A stretch of DNA of 31,580 nt, from the NCBI GenBank assembly GCA_011316305.1, contig SAUG01000206.1, positions 1-31,580 on the forward strand, in the 5' to 3' direction. Made by a program: the position numbers and the translations under genes. The DNA comes from Rusavskia elegans. Its lineage: Eukaryota > Ascomycota > Lecanoromycetes > Teloschistales > Teloschistaceae. A model generated the notes under the pieces. It was not told the origin of the DNA and did no database searches. It saw only the letters and a program-made list of their open reading frames with translations. The first letter of the stretch is position 1, and each line of letters opens with the position of its first letter. This document shows positions 11,874 to 21,970 of this stretch, one piece after another.

Positions 11874-12793
11874 AAGGGTCATGGTCATAGACGGAGTTCT
11901 GGAAACATATTCGGATTTGCGAGGCCCATGGGTCGGTGCCTATCTGGTCTGAGATCCATTATGGAGAGCAAGATAAGAAAGGAAGCCATACTGAAAGGCG
12001 GCAGCCAATCTGGGGCACGAGGATTGGTGGAGGACTTGCGTGTTCCTTTTGGCCTCTTCCTGTTGCCTCGGACATACACACATCATTGGGAAGGCCGCCT
12101 TTTGTTGTCGTTCCTGTCTTCTTATTTTTCATATGTATGTTTGATCGGATGAAATTCATTCAAGCTTGCATCACACACACAACTGTCTATAAGGGACAAA
12201 TCAAGTACACGTGATGATCAATGCAAGCTTTTCTTAATTTCATGCCGTACGTTTGGTTTTCTTTGTGACTGTAAAAGTGAAGGGCGTTGGCAGTGGTGGC
12301 TGGCTTGAAACGTGCGGCGTACGTGCAGAGAAGAATTCGAAAAGTGATAAGGATTGAAAAGTGTTGTGTTGTTCAGCAGTTCCTGTTTAATTCACCGGTG
12401 GGTTGCAACACCACGCCAGGTAAGGTATGTGAGTCGGACGTCTACTATCTATCTGTTCCTGAATTGGTAGTGGGTGGCTCCGTCGTTGTCTACAATTATC
12501 GTGCCATCCCCTTCTGTTGTTCTCAACTCTGCTTCTTTTCTCGAATCGATCACTGTCCGCCTATATGCTGGGGCAAGCCTCGTTGTATTGGAATGTGAGA
12601 CGCAACGTGGGCCACACTGCAAATATCAAACAAATCTATGGTACCGTCCCATGTCAATAACACGGCTGGCTATAGCTCTATCGGAGGTACGCTTGTAGTG
12701 CAAGTGGCAGCTAGCTATACAGTTGATATCCAAGCAATCGATCGATCATTAAGCTAAAACCCATATCTAGCTACCGACTAAAGTGTCCGCCCC
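11874..12793. other. Convergent 3' flank region
   Basis: This 920-bp stretch lies between the stop of the plus-strand ATPase and the stop of the minus-strand gene ending at 12794, so it holds two 3' UTRs and terminators. Open frames in it have no domain. No RNA gene or repeat stands out. Confidence 0.5.
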
Positions 12794-14164
12794 TTATTCG
12801 TCATACCTGTCATCTGGCACGATTCTTCCGGGCTTCAGGAGGTCGTTTTTCCGGTCGTGTTTACATTCCGTCAGCCTCCAGCACATCAAACACCCAGTCA
12901 GCAGTCCTTTGTGCGTGGAGCACAACTTTGGTGCGAGGGAGCCTTCGCGGGCATGCTTCGCTTTCTCATCGTTCCAGTCTCTGATCCATGGCCAAAGAGT
13001 GTCTGGCCCTGTCAAATTATGCGCGTGGTTATAGTGTTGCGCTGCATCTTTGTGAACCCAGCATTGGCAGTAGCATCCTCCAACGACATTGATGGTCTGG
13101 TCCTTCTTTTTGCGACCCTTGTTGAAATAAGGAGCGAGGACGTTTCCGATGATCCTCTTGTTTTTGTTCGAGCCCCGAAATTCGATCGTTTTGTGGCCGG
13201 GAATGGTATCTAGGAAATCGATGGTTTTGACGAGGAATCGATCTGATGGTCGGTTGGGCAACTTCTTTTTCTTGTTCCAGAACGGATTAGGCGACGATGT
13301 AATTGGGCTGAAGAGGAAGATGTACGTGTGCTGAAGGTTGGGGAGATTCTTGTTGATCCATTCACAGAGCTGACGCCATACGAGGAAGTGGTGGTCCAGG
13401 ACCGACTCATCGGTGACCGCAAACCCAATCTTCTTGACCAGATGCAGATGCTGCGGGGGGATATCAAGAAGTTGTGTTGGCAGGGTTAGCCGATCGAATC
13501 GTTTGTTCAGAACTTTGATCAACGCCAGAGTCAAATGCTGCTCGAAGTAAAAGACGGTTTCGGAATAGAAAAGGTCTAGGGCTTCGGCACGGATCCGTCG
13601 AGAGACCAGGAGGAGCGAGAGATCGAATTGATTAACGGCGGCAAGATGGATCTTGGATTTCAGAAAGGCGACCAGACATTGCTGATGGGGCCCCTTTCCA
13701 CGGCCTAAGCCACAGGTGTTCCGTCCATAAAGACATGGCACTGGCTCTCCGTCATGGCGGTATGGCTGTCCGACGCGGGGAGAGGAGACCAAAAGCGGTA
13801 GACGAGTGTGAGGACAGAACTTGTATCGATCGACCACGATCAAGTTGCGGTAAATGTTCAGACGAGTCTCGACAGCAAGACGCAGGAGTCCTTGCTTAGC
13901 GGCCAGCTGGAACTTATTCATACAGTCCGCAAGGGCATCTTCTGCTCCATAACTTGCTGGGGGCTGGATTCCGGCAGTTACCAAGGGCTTGGGAGCCAGT
14001 GTTGCTTCGCGAGGCCGTAACGGTTGATCAGACGCTGCAGGGACGATGGATCCAGATGCTGCTGGTTTCGGATTGGTACTCATTGAGCGCAGTGTTCCGT
14101 TCGCAAGGGAGGTCAGAGGTCGGTCGGAGGCTGAAGAGTCAGTTGTCGTGCTATAATCAGCCAT
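12794..14164 (-). CDS. Uncharacterised F-box-like (2EXR-type) protein
   Basis: Single exon of 456 residues from ATG 14164. The frame stays open further to an ATG at 14305, but that would add a hydrophobic 47-residue head, and the second start (MADYSTTTDSS) gives the usual polar N-terminus. After a disordered Ser/Thr/Pro-rich stretch, residues about 87-115 read LLRLAVETRLNIYRNLIV, which resembles the LPxELRxxIYxxLL signature of fungal F-box-like or 2EXR domains. Later, LSLLLVSRRIRAEALDLFYSETVFYF matches the companion motif of the same group (LLxxxRxIxxEAxxLFYS). A Cys/His cluster (GGCYCQCWVHKDAAQHYNH) and basic stretches follow near the C-terminus. Function unknown; members of this large fungal group are rarely studied. 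It is divergent from the gene starting at 14902. Confidence 0.75.
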   Translation of the reverse strand: MADYSTTTDSSASDRPLTSLANGTLRSMSTNPKPAASGSIVPAASDQPLRPREATLAPKPLVTAGIQPPASYGAEDALADCMNKFQLAAKQGLLRLAVETRLNIYRNLIVVDRYKFCPHTRLPLLVSSPRVGQPYRHDGEPVPCLYGRNTCGLGRGKGPHQQCLVAFLKSKIHLAAVNQFDLSLLLVSRRIRAEALDLFYSETVFYFEQHLTLALIKVLNKRFDRLTLPTQLLDIPPQHLHLVKKIGFAVTDESVLDHHFLVWRQLCEWINKNLPNLQHTYIFLFSPITSSPNPFWNKKKKLPNRPSDRFLVKTIDFLDTIPGHKTIEFRGSNKNKRIIGNVLAPYFNKGRKKKDQTINVVGGCYCQCWVHKDAAQHYNHAHNLTGPDTLWPWIRDWNDEKAKHAREGSLAPKLCSTHKGLLTGCLMCWRLTECKHDRKNDLLKPGRIVPDDRYDE

Positions 14165-14901
14165 GACAGCAGTGAAAGAAAGGAAGAAAGCAGCAATAAT
14201 TGGAAGCTTGATTATGGAGACAAACAGGGAGTCACAAAACGGAGACGATGAGTCATTCTGATGACCCAGGCAGGACAGAAAGAAAGACAATGAAGCAATC
14301 GACAAGCAGAGCTATTCTTCCCTGTTAGACAAGTTCTACGATGGATCATGTGAGGAGCTCATCAGTGCCATTTCTGGAGCATCAAGGCACGGAAGGAGCG
14401 AGTGTGTAGCCAGCACCCAGTCTCACCATCTGAAACATTTGCAGCTCTCTCCCACAGCCCAGCTGGTACAGCCAGCAACCGAAGAGGACTGAAGGAAGAG
14501 GCGAAGACATGCAGATCCGGGGGAGCTCGGGGGATAACTGCTGGATGAAGTGATCAGGTGGGAGGAAAGCTCCGAGTGGCAGACTGCCGTCTCCGAGCTC
14601 TTCCCCCCGCACCGACGACAAGCACGACAATCACACCACCGGACCGAAGAATCCTCGAGGACATCTCTCCCTCGACTCATTGATTGTTCATTGCTCCCTG
14701 CATATCACGTCAATCACAGGGGCACTGTTATAAAGATGACTCCTCGATCCTGGTTGCCAACACGTACTCGGACCCCACTGGCTGCCTTTTCTCTGCATCC
14801 TCCGCCGTACTTGTCATCCACCAGCTGAACCAGAACCAGAACCAGAACCACAACCACTCTCACCGCCTTCTCCATCCTCTACCGACTCGTCATCCGCCAA
14901 C
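14165..14901. other. Bidirectional promoter region
   Basis: A 737-bp gap separates two divergent starts (14164 minus, 14902 plus), so it serves both promoters. The plus-side leader contains three tandem CAGAAC units (14831-14848) and upstream ATGs (for example 14684) whose frame overlaps the main start. Antisense frames such as 14382-14680 show nothing recognisable. Confidence 0.5.
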
Positions 14902-15699
14902 ATGTCACTTCAGCTTCAAAGCTCGACTTTCTATCCTCCTGTCAAACCCGATTCCATCATCCCTTCGCCCAAGAGAAAGCGGGATATTACTATGGACGAC
15001 CCCACCGACTTTCCTTTCGCTCCCTCACCCACACGACTTCGGACTTCCCATCTTCCCACTTCTTCAGCTATCCTGGATGACGACGTAAATGGTGACCGAA
15101 GCCCCCGAGCCACTGTCGCTGGCCACTTCCAGAACCTTAATTTAACAGGAGACCGCTCCGATTCCGCACAACCTGTACAGAGACTTCGGCCAGCACGCAC
15201 CATCGCCGACTCGCAGGACTCCAATATCGACTCGAGCCAAAGTTCCATCCAAACATCCGGCTCGCAACCAGCAACCCCGCAGTTTCGGGATGTGAGCGCT
15301 GCCCTGCCCCTCGAAATCCCCGAAACTCCCCGCCTGAAGCCCACGACCGTGCTCTCTCCGGTCCCATCTCCCCTTCCCCGCTCCAATTCTTCGCCATCCC
15401 TGAATCTGTGGTGGGCAGATGCCGAGATCACAGGCCATGACCCAAAAGATCCCACGGACGATGGTGAAGGCATCAACGGCGTCGGCTTCATTCCCACCCC
15501 GGCCATGGCCAGCGCAAGGGCCGAACGTCGGAAAAAGCAGGTGGCCGAGTGGAAGAGCCGAGAGGCCAGGGAAGCACGGCAGAGAAGGGGCGAGGCCCGG
15601 CGGAGACGAGATCTCGAAATGACCAACGAAGGAGTCGGAACGAGCGAGGGGGCTCTGGGCGGTGATCAACAGCGGAGGGTAAGGTTTCTGGAAGTCTAG
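14902..15699 (+). CDS. Disordered protein with conserved basic C-terminal helix
   Basis: Single exon of 265 residues. The start context GCCAACATGTC is good. The first two-thirds is Ser/Pro/Asp/Thr-rich, with several S/T-P sites (PSPKRKR, EIPETPRLKP, LSPVPSPLP), so it is probably disordered and may be phosphorylated. A PKRKR motif at residues 23-27 is a plausible nuclear signal. Residues about 180-240 hold GVGFIPTPAMASARAERRKK followed by a strongly basic, Arg/Glu-alternating helix (EWKSREAREARQRRGEARRR), likely a coiled coil or nucleic-acid-binding helix. No enzyme motif is visible. I do not recognise a named family; the helix looks like the conserved part. The long antisense frame over this gene is a composition artefact. 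Confidence 0.75.
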   Translation: MSLQLQSSTFYPPVKPDSIIPSPKRKRDITMDDPTDFPFAPSPTRLRTSHLPTSSAILDDDVNGDRSPRATVAGHFQNLNLTGDRSDSAQPVQRLRPARTIADSQDSNIDSSQSSIQTSGSQPATPQFRDVSAALPLEIPETPRLKPTTVLSPVPSPLPRSNSSPSLNLWWADAEITGHDPKDPTDDGEGINGVGFIPTPAMASARAERRKKQVAEWKSREAREARQRRGEARRRRDLEMTNEGVGTSEGALGGDQQRRVRFLEV

Positions 15700-16449
15700 A
15701 TAATGGGGGACGACGAGGAAACGGTATCATGTATTATGAATATATCAGGTATGCGCTGCGGCTTTGGACATAAGGGGCCAACGGAAGCAAAATGAATTCC
15801 CAGGGAATTGGGACCTGGACGATTGGAAAAAGGAAAGGCGCTCGTGGTGGAGTCTCTCCAGGGGGCTGGGCCATGAATGGTTCACTTTGGATCTCCCTCG
15901 GCCTGACGACGCTGGGTAAGGAAGTCGTCTAGGACTTGTATCCAGGTTCGATATTTATCTTGCGTCAATATGCAGGTGTGTGGGAGGCGGAGTCTATTCT
16001 TCACATGGTGGAATCACGAAGGTCCCATATACATCTTCATTACTAGAGGATGAAAGTTGTTCGCACGAAAAAGCTGGGACTTGTACGGCAGCTTCCTTCG
16101 GTCATATAGATTGACTGGACATTCTTCCGCTATGAGCAGGAAATTTGCCAAAATTTATACATGCGTCAGTCTACACCAGGCTTAAGTATACATGCCAGTA
16201 ATCGCTTGAGAAACACGAAAACACATATTCAAAATTGTTCCCAGGATCACTCACATACCAAAACGTTTTCCAGCCACAAAGAAAACTCCCAAGCGTAAGT
16301 AATTTGAGCTCATTATTCCTAAATTATGAGGACGTAGATTATTATACAGCATGGCATTTGATGAAGATTTTGCCATTTCTCCACACCCGTTCAGCGCCCC
16401 ATTTGTTCTACACTAACGGAATCACACAAATTCCTAGGTAACAAGCATC
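15700..16449. other. Intergenic region before QPRT gene
   Basis: A 750-bp gap between two plus-strand genes, containing the 3' flank of the upstream gene and the promoter of the QPRT gene. I found no gene, tRNA or repeat. The right half (about 16140-16440) is relatively AT-rich. Confidence 0.5.
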
Positions 16450-17815
16450 ATGGCGGCCGAGTATGGGACCGTCCATCATTTACTTCCACCTACATACAAG
16501 CGCATGGTCTCGGCATGGCTGGAAGAAGATTGCCCGAGCTTTGATTATGGTGGGTTCGTAGTCGGAGAAGAGGTGAAGGAGGCGAGCTTGTTGGGAAAGA
16601 GTCCGGTAGGTCGTTGCCATCTTGTCGTGTGTTTTGCAAGAGCAGCTTCTTCGAGATGTATAATTCCATTTTTTCTTTCCTGCTTTGGTGGTTGCTTCCA
16701 TGCTTCTCTTATGCGGTTGCGACTGGGAAGTATTGGCAATTCTTGCTCTTTCTACGTAGCATCTCTGCTCAACGGTTCTACGAAATATTGGAGGATTGAA
16801 ACCCCGATCTGACTTCGCTTCTTGCATTTAGGGCATGGTTGCCGGTGTTCCTTTCTTTGACGAAGTCTTCCGGCAACTGGACTGCACGTATGTCGCTCTT
16901 GCCCTTCCTTGCTGGAACATTTTCTTTCTCTCCTTTCTCCGAGGCCTCCTCAATTACCGTGACGCTGAAGATATACAGCGTCGAATGGCACATACGCGAA
17001 GGCGAGACCTTCGAGCCCGTCAAACACTGCGCCACCGTTCGAGGTCCTATCCGCAAAATCCTCCTCGGTGAACGAGTAGCCCTGAATACATTGGCCAGAT
17101 GTTCCGGTATAGCTACAAAGTAAGTTCAAACATCCAATATCATTTAGTACTCCATCCCTCCTATCACAAACATCATATCCGCACACGACGAAAAAAATCC
17201 TCCCTCATCTCATTCCCTAATCCTTCCTTCACTTCTCCCCAAATTCACCTCACTCACCACCCACCCACCCACAGAACATCAACCCTCCTCTCCCTCCTCC
17301 ACACCCACTCCCCCCACAACACCCCCACCCTCGCCGGCACCCGCAAAACAACCCCCGGCTTCCGCCTCCCAGAGAAATACGCCCTCGCCATCGGCGGCGC
17401 CGACCCCCACCGCCACGACCTCTCCTCCATGGCAATGCTAAAAGACAACCACATCTGGGCCTGCAACAACGACATCCCGCGCGCCGTGCGCACCGCCAAA
17501 GCCGCCGCCGGCTTCAGCGTGAAAGTGGAAGTGGAGTGTCAGAGTGAAGAGGAAGCCGTGCAGGCGATACGTGCGGGCGCCGAGGTGGTGATGTTGGATA
17601 ATTTCTGCCCGGGGGAGGAGTTGAGGGGGGTGGTGGGGAGGTTGAGGGGCAGGTTTGATGGGGAGGAGAAGAGGGAGTTTTTGATTGAGGTTAGTGGGGG
17701 GTTGACGGAGGGGAATGTGCAGGGTTATGTGGTTGAGGGGGTGGATGTTATTAGTACGAGTAGTATTCATCAAGGGGTGAAGCATGTGGATTTTTCGTTG
17801 AAGGTCGTGCATTAG
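16450..17815 (+). CDS. BNA6: Nicotinate-nucleotide pyrophosphorylase (quinolinate phosphoribosyltransferase)
   Basis: Four exons: 16450-16605, 16832-16887, 16979-17119, 17275-17815. The introns are 226, 91 and 155 bp, long for this window. Phases agree and give 297 residues, normal for the family. The enzyme converts quinolinate and PRPP to nicotinate mononucleotide, CO2 and pyrophosphate in de novo NAD synthesis from tryptophan. The joins rebuild conserved text: [32 protein letters not shown], and [10 protein letters not shown]. Substrate-binding motifs follow: TRKTTPGFR (Arg141, Lys142), HRHDL (163-167), MLKDNH (Lys174), VEVEC, MLDNF, and the phosphate-binding end [18 protein letters not shown]. 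Composition is odd: the start of exon 4 is C-rich and its 3' half very G-rich. It is convergent with the decarboxylase-like gene, with 174 bp between stops. Confidence 0.93.
17611..17649 (+). other. Candidate G-quadruplex inside QPRT coding sequence
   Basis: Runs of 5, 6, 4 and 4 guanines at 17611-17615, 17625-17630, 17635-17638 and 17646-17649, with loops of 9, 4 and 7 bases, lie on the coding strand in the last exon. The sequence is translated ([13 protein letters not shown]), so any structural role is additional and unproven. Confidence 0.4.
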
Positions 17816-17989
17816 TTAGTGGTGTTGGATATCAAAGAAGAAGAAAAGGGGGGAAGGAAAGGAGAGGCTGGGATGAGTATTAATTATATACAGATGGGGA
17901 GTGTGGGTTTTGTATATACATCGATTTCCCACACTCGATTCAATTATTATCTTGAAAGATGAATAGATACATATATATCCACAAAAACA

Positions 17990-19644
17990 CTACCACACCC
18001 CCTCCCCAACCTCCACCACAGCCCTCACCAACCCCTCCACCGTCCCCTTCCTCGTCCCCCTATTAACAACAACCCTCAAAAATTGTCCCCTCCCATCAAC
18101 TCCCGCATAATCAACCATAAACCCCCTCACCACCAACTCCTTCGCAATCCCCTTTGTAACCCTCGAATTCTCCTTCCCCTCCCCCTTCAACCGCCCCTCC
18201 TTGCCATAGAAAAAACAAACCTGCAAACACGGCGGCGGACGCTCACTCACGAGCACCAAATCCCTCTCCTCAGCCACCAAGTCGGCGAAATAAACCGCTG
18301 TTTCAAACGCGTGTTCGATTTGTGATCGGTATCCCGAGGTTCCGTGGTACGACCAGCTCAGGTACAATTTCAGCGCGTCACCACGCCGGCCGCATTGGAG
18401 CGTCAGATCCGCAAGGTCGTATATCTCACTCGGTTGTTTGGACCCAGACTGCGCCTCCCCATCCTCATCGCCTTCTTCCTCAGAATGGAACAAATAAGAA
18501 GCAGGCAACGTATTCGCCCTATGAAACTGCCTCAAATCCGCCCCCAGCAAGAAAGAACACGTCACCGGCACCCCCATCATCATATGCGGGTTTATCGCTA
18601 TCGAATCCGCCAGATGCGATCCATCTAGTTTCTCCTTCGCGAGAGATGGCGAGAAGATGGCGGGACCACCCCACGAGGCATCGACGTGCAGCCATATTTT
18701 CTTCTCGCGGCAGATTTTCGAGATGGCGCGTAGGGGGTCGTAGCTCCCTAGCACGGTCGTGCCGGCCGTGGCGTTGACGTAAAAGGGCGTTTTGTTTTCG
18801 GCCTCGGCTTTGGAGATGAGGGAGGAGAGGGCGGTGGGGTCCATGGCGCCGGTTTTGCCCGAGGTAGGAACGGACCAAACGGCCGAGGAGCCGAAACCGA
18901 GCATTTGGGCGGCTTTTTCGATGCTGTAGTGGCCGTGGGCGCTGGTGAGGAGGATGAAGGTGTGTGGGGAGGAGTGGATGCCGTTGGTTTTGGTGGAGGG
19001 GTAGAGGGTGTTGCGGGCGATGACTATGGAGGTTGTGTTTGAGGCGGAGCCGCCTTGGACCGAGATTCCGCCTGCGTGGGGACCCTTCAGGCCGAAGAGG
19101 GAGGCGAGGGCGCGGGTTATTGCTTTTTCGATGATGGTGAGGGCGGGGGAGGCGTCGTAGACGTGGAGGTTGGTGTTGAGGACGGAGAGGATGAGTTCGG
19201 AGGCTACGCCGGGGGCGTCAGTGGAGGCGTAGAGTTTGGGCATGAAGCCCTGGTCCCAGGTATTGACGGAGTACTGGAGGACTTTTTCGACAAGCTGGAG
19301 GAATCCGTCTTGGCCGACGCCAGTATCGGGGAGCTGAAGGTCCAGCAATTGAGCGAGTTTTTGAGGTTTGTGGTGTTCGACCAATGCTGTTCGAGGGCCT
19401 CCTCCTGATTTGGACAAGCCGTGGCCTGTTTCTTTGGCGGTTGCATCTTCGTCTGCGGCGCGGATGAAGGGGATGAGGAGCTCTTGGACCGCGTTCAATA
19501 GCTTGAAGAATCAGTACCCATCGGTGGACACAGAGGGAAGTCGCAAGTAGCACGAATAGTACGAACAGTAGATACATCGTTGGCACGGTCTGGAAATTCC
19601 TGTTTCTTAGGTCGTTCAGGTACGCTTGAATTATTCTCAGACAT
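17990..19644 (-). CDS. Group II PLP decarboxylase-like protein lacking the PLP lysine
   Basis: Two exons: 19644-19576 (23 residues) and 19501-17990, joined across a 74-bp intron (donor GTATCT, branch ACTGAT, acceptor CAAG), giving 526 residues. The fold is that of group II decarboxylases (glutamate, cysteine-sulfinate and aromatic amino-acid type). QGGSASNTTS (about 172-181) is the phosphate region, HGHYSIEKAA holds the histidine that stacks on PLP, HVDASWGGP carries the Asp (297) that pairs with the pyridine nitrogen, and LTLQCGRRGDALKLYLSW is the GAD/CSAD-type CGR motif. In the family the Schiff-base lysine sits in NPHK; here the codons read NPHMMMGVP, so residue 330 is Met (codon 18583-18581, ATG instead of AAG). 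If real, normal PLP chemistry should be lost or much reduced. The frame is otherwise intact. Substrate unknown. Confidence 0.88.
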
Positions 19645-19846
19645 GATTTCTGACAGTATGTACAGGCAAGGAAATCGAGAATCAAACGAAGCAAAAAATT
19701 TTCCAACGCAACGGGTATCTTTAGATGCATTTGTTGAGCGAAAATCACAAACGTTTAAAAGAGGAGAAGAACATCGACAACTCGACCTTTGGACATATCG
19801 TCATCGTCAGATCGAAATTGCATTAAGTGCCCGCCGCTAGTATACA

Positions 19847-21970
19847 CTAGCTTCGATCGACTGTTAGGATGGCGTTGGCTCCTGTCAGTTGGAAGGGCTT
19901 TCCTCCCCCTTTCCTTGTCATGTTCCCTTTTTGCTTGGAGCCTGACAAGCCTGACTTTTGGTTAGCATATCGCTCTCTGGCCAGCTCGATGCCCGTCTTG
20001 GCCCCGGGTATCCGCCCTTTTGCTTCAGCCATCCAGTCAAACCTCTTCGTCTTGTATGTATCCATCTGCCAATTTCTCCAAACAGCCCGCCCAGGAGCCG
20101 ACTCTCGTAATATCGCCTCATGTTGCATCAGATGCTCCGCGATCTTTTCTCGGATGAATGGAAGTCCTTCGGTGCCCTTCCAGAAAGCATCCACGACATG
20201 AGATGCGACTGGATCTGTAGCGAGGTCCGCAGTCATGCTGGCCAAGCGTGGCATGATCATACGACGATATCGAATCGTATCGCCCGCACAGGCGAGCGAC
20301 TTTTGGAGTACATGTGTTGCGCTTCGGTCTTTAATCATTTGTTGAAGACCGGTGTTGTCCAAGGATAGAATTCCGTCGATGATGAGATCTTGCAGTGTGC
20401 CTGGAACGTCAAGCATGCTCTGAGCGAGGAGCGAAGTATGTGCCTTGCAGGGGTCGTGGCTTTCGATATGCTTTTGGCGTTCCTCTGACATGCTTTCGCT
20501 GCCAGATGTGCCCAGCTTCAGCATCTTGTTCAGTCTCTCGGTGGGGTGTTGCCCGTATGCCTCTTTAAGAGCGACTGCCAATGGCTCCGTGTTCACACCT
20601 CGCACCTGACATCTCTCGACCAGGCATTTGACCACCGAGGTCCGTGAGCGTTCTGCAAGTAATTCAATCTGGGGACAAAGATCATGCATAGCTCGTTCGA
20701 GATCTTCCTTGTTCAACCGCTCCAATGCCTTGATCAACACGTAACTTGCGGTCTCGTTCTTTGCCAGACTTTGTAACTTCTCATGGATCAGACTTTGGTA
20801 CAGGACCTTGAAAGTCTTTCCTGGAGAATTCGTGACCAGGACCTCGCATAAATGTGACCCGATCGGATCGTAAAGCATGGCGTTGAAGAACGAAGCCGAA
20901 TCTGTGCCTTCGTCAGGTGGATCATCTGGTAATAGCTTCCTGAACAATGAATTCGTGTCCTTCGCTTTCGACTTTCCGGACCGTCGGAACTCCAGATCTA
21001 AGAGAAGCTGCAGTAGTGGATTAGCTACAGGATGAGAGGCCAAAGCCCGTAGGGAGGCAGTGTCGAGGTCTGCTACCATGCTCTTCGTCATACGATCCAA
21101 TGCACGCTGAAAGGAGTCTGGCACCGTACGTGTCGATGTACTCGCACTTGTCGAAGGTTCCCGAGATTTAAGGGTGATATGTTCCTTCTTCCTGCTCTGG
21201 AGCAATGTTGTGGTATGTGCATCCACCAGGGGCCTTCCAGAAAGAACGACAAGAAGCACTCGAAGCGTATGTGAGGCGAATTGGTCGGCCATCAAGTAGC
21301 CTAGATTTCCCTCGAGCTCCTTCGATACGTCCAGAAAGAGTTGCTCAGCAGTAGTCGTCTCCTTTGCCTGGTCACTGGACGGTTCCTCGATTGCCGCAGT
21401 GATCTCTTCGCTGACAATAGGCGCCGATCGTGTGAACAGGGTCTCACAGCAATGCGAGGCAAATCGATGCTGTGCCAAATGAAGGAAACTACGAGGGTTA
21501 GCCGCCTCAGAGGACCCTACCGGGATACCAATTGCTTACTGCCCACTGAGTTTCTGGAATAAAGCCTTTAGCTGGTTCGGCGTAGACATTAAGATCAGTC
21601 GCTCCATTAACCTAGAGCATGACTGGCTGTTGGCGATCTTCAGCTCTTTCCCATTCGCTTCTTTATAGACGTTCGCTAGGAACAGTGCTCTCTCTTCGGC
21701 ATCATTGAATTGATCAAGCTCAAGCATAGAATCCGCGCGCTTGAAGTATTCTTGCTCTTCCTCGTCCAGTAGACCGTAGAAGGGTATTTCCCCAGGCCCA
21801 GGTATGGGGGTGTAATCAGCACCGTCAATTTGTTGACCATTGTCGACAATTATCTCGGCATCGGTATGATCTTCGGACTTTCGCCGTTTCGATTCGGGCT
21901 GACCTTCTTCTTGCTCTCTTTTCCTCTTCTTCTCTTCCCTGCGACCACGCTTCTTGTGTTCTTTAGGCAT
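19847..21970 (-). CDS. NOP9: Nop9, Pumilio-repeat 18S rRNA biogenesis factor
   Basis: Two exons: 21970-21540 and 21488-19847, with a 51-bp intron (donor GTAAGC, branch GGCTAACC, acceptor GTAG), phase 2, giving 690 residues. The join restores HFLHLAQHRFASHCCETLF, a Nop9 signature. The N-terminus (MPKEHKKRGRREEKKRKREQ) is a basic nucleolar-type signal. The rest consists of degenerate Pumilio helical repeats, seen as repeated ASH/SHL words (QFASHTLRVLL, HPVANPLLQLLLD, PIGSHLCEVLV, ETASYVLIKALE, SATHVLQKSL, PVASHVVDAFW). Known role: it binds pre-rRNA in the nucleolus and early 40S precursors and is needed for 20S-to-18S maturation. The C-terminal MTRKGGGKPFQLTGANAI tail is basic. The upstream gap to the decarboxylase gene is about 200 bp. 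Confidence 0.93.

Noticed and set aside
12662..12690. Possible fifth copy of the hairpin-prone repeat
   Set aside because: It shares GGCTGGC and TATCGGA, but the spacing and middle bases do not align, so the match could be chance.
14162..14305. N-terminal extension of the F-box-like protein to ATG 14305
   Set aside because: It adds a hydrophobic head with no domain match; the ATG at 14164 gives a normal polar start.
14931..15626. Long 231-residue antisense frame over the plus-strand gene
   Set aside because: It is low-complexity (Ser/Arg/Gly-rich) and explained by codon composition of the sense gene, which has a better start context and a conserved-looking helix.
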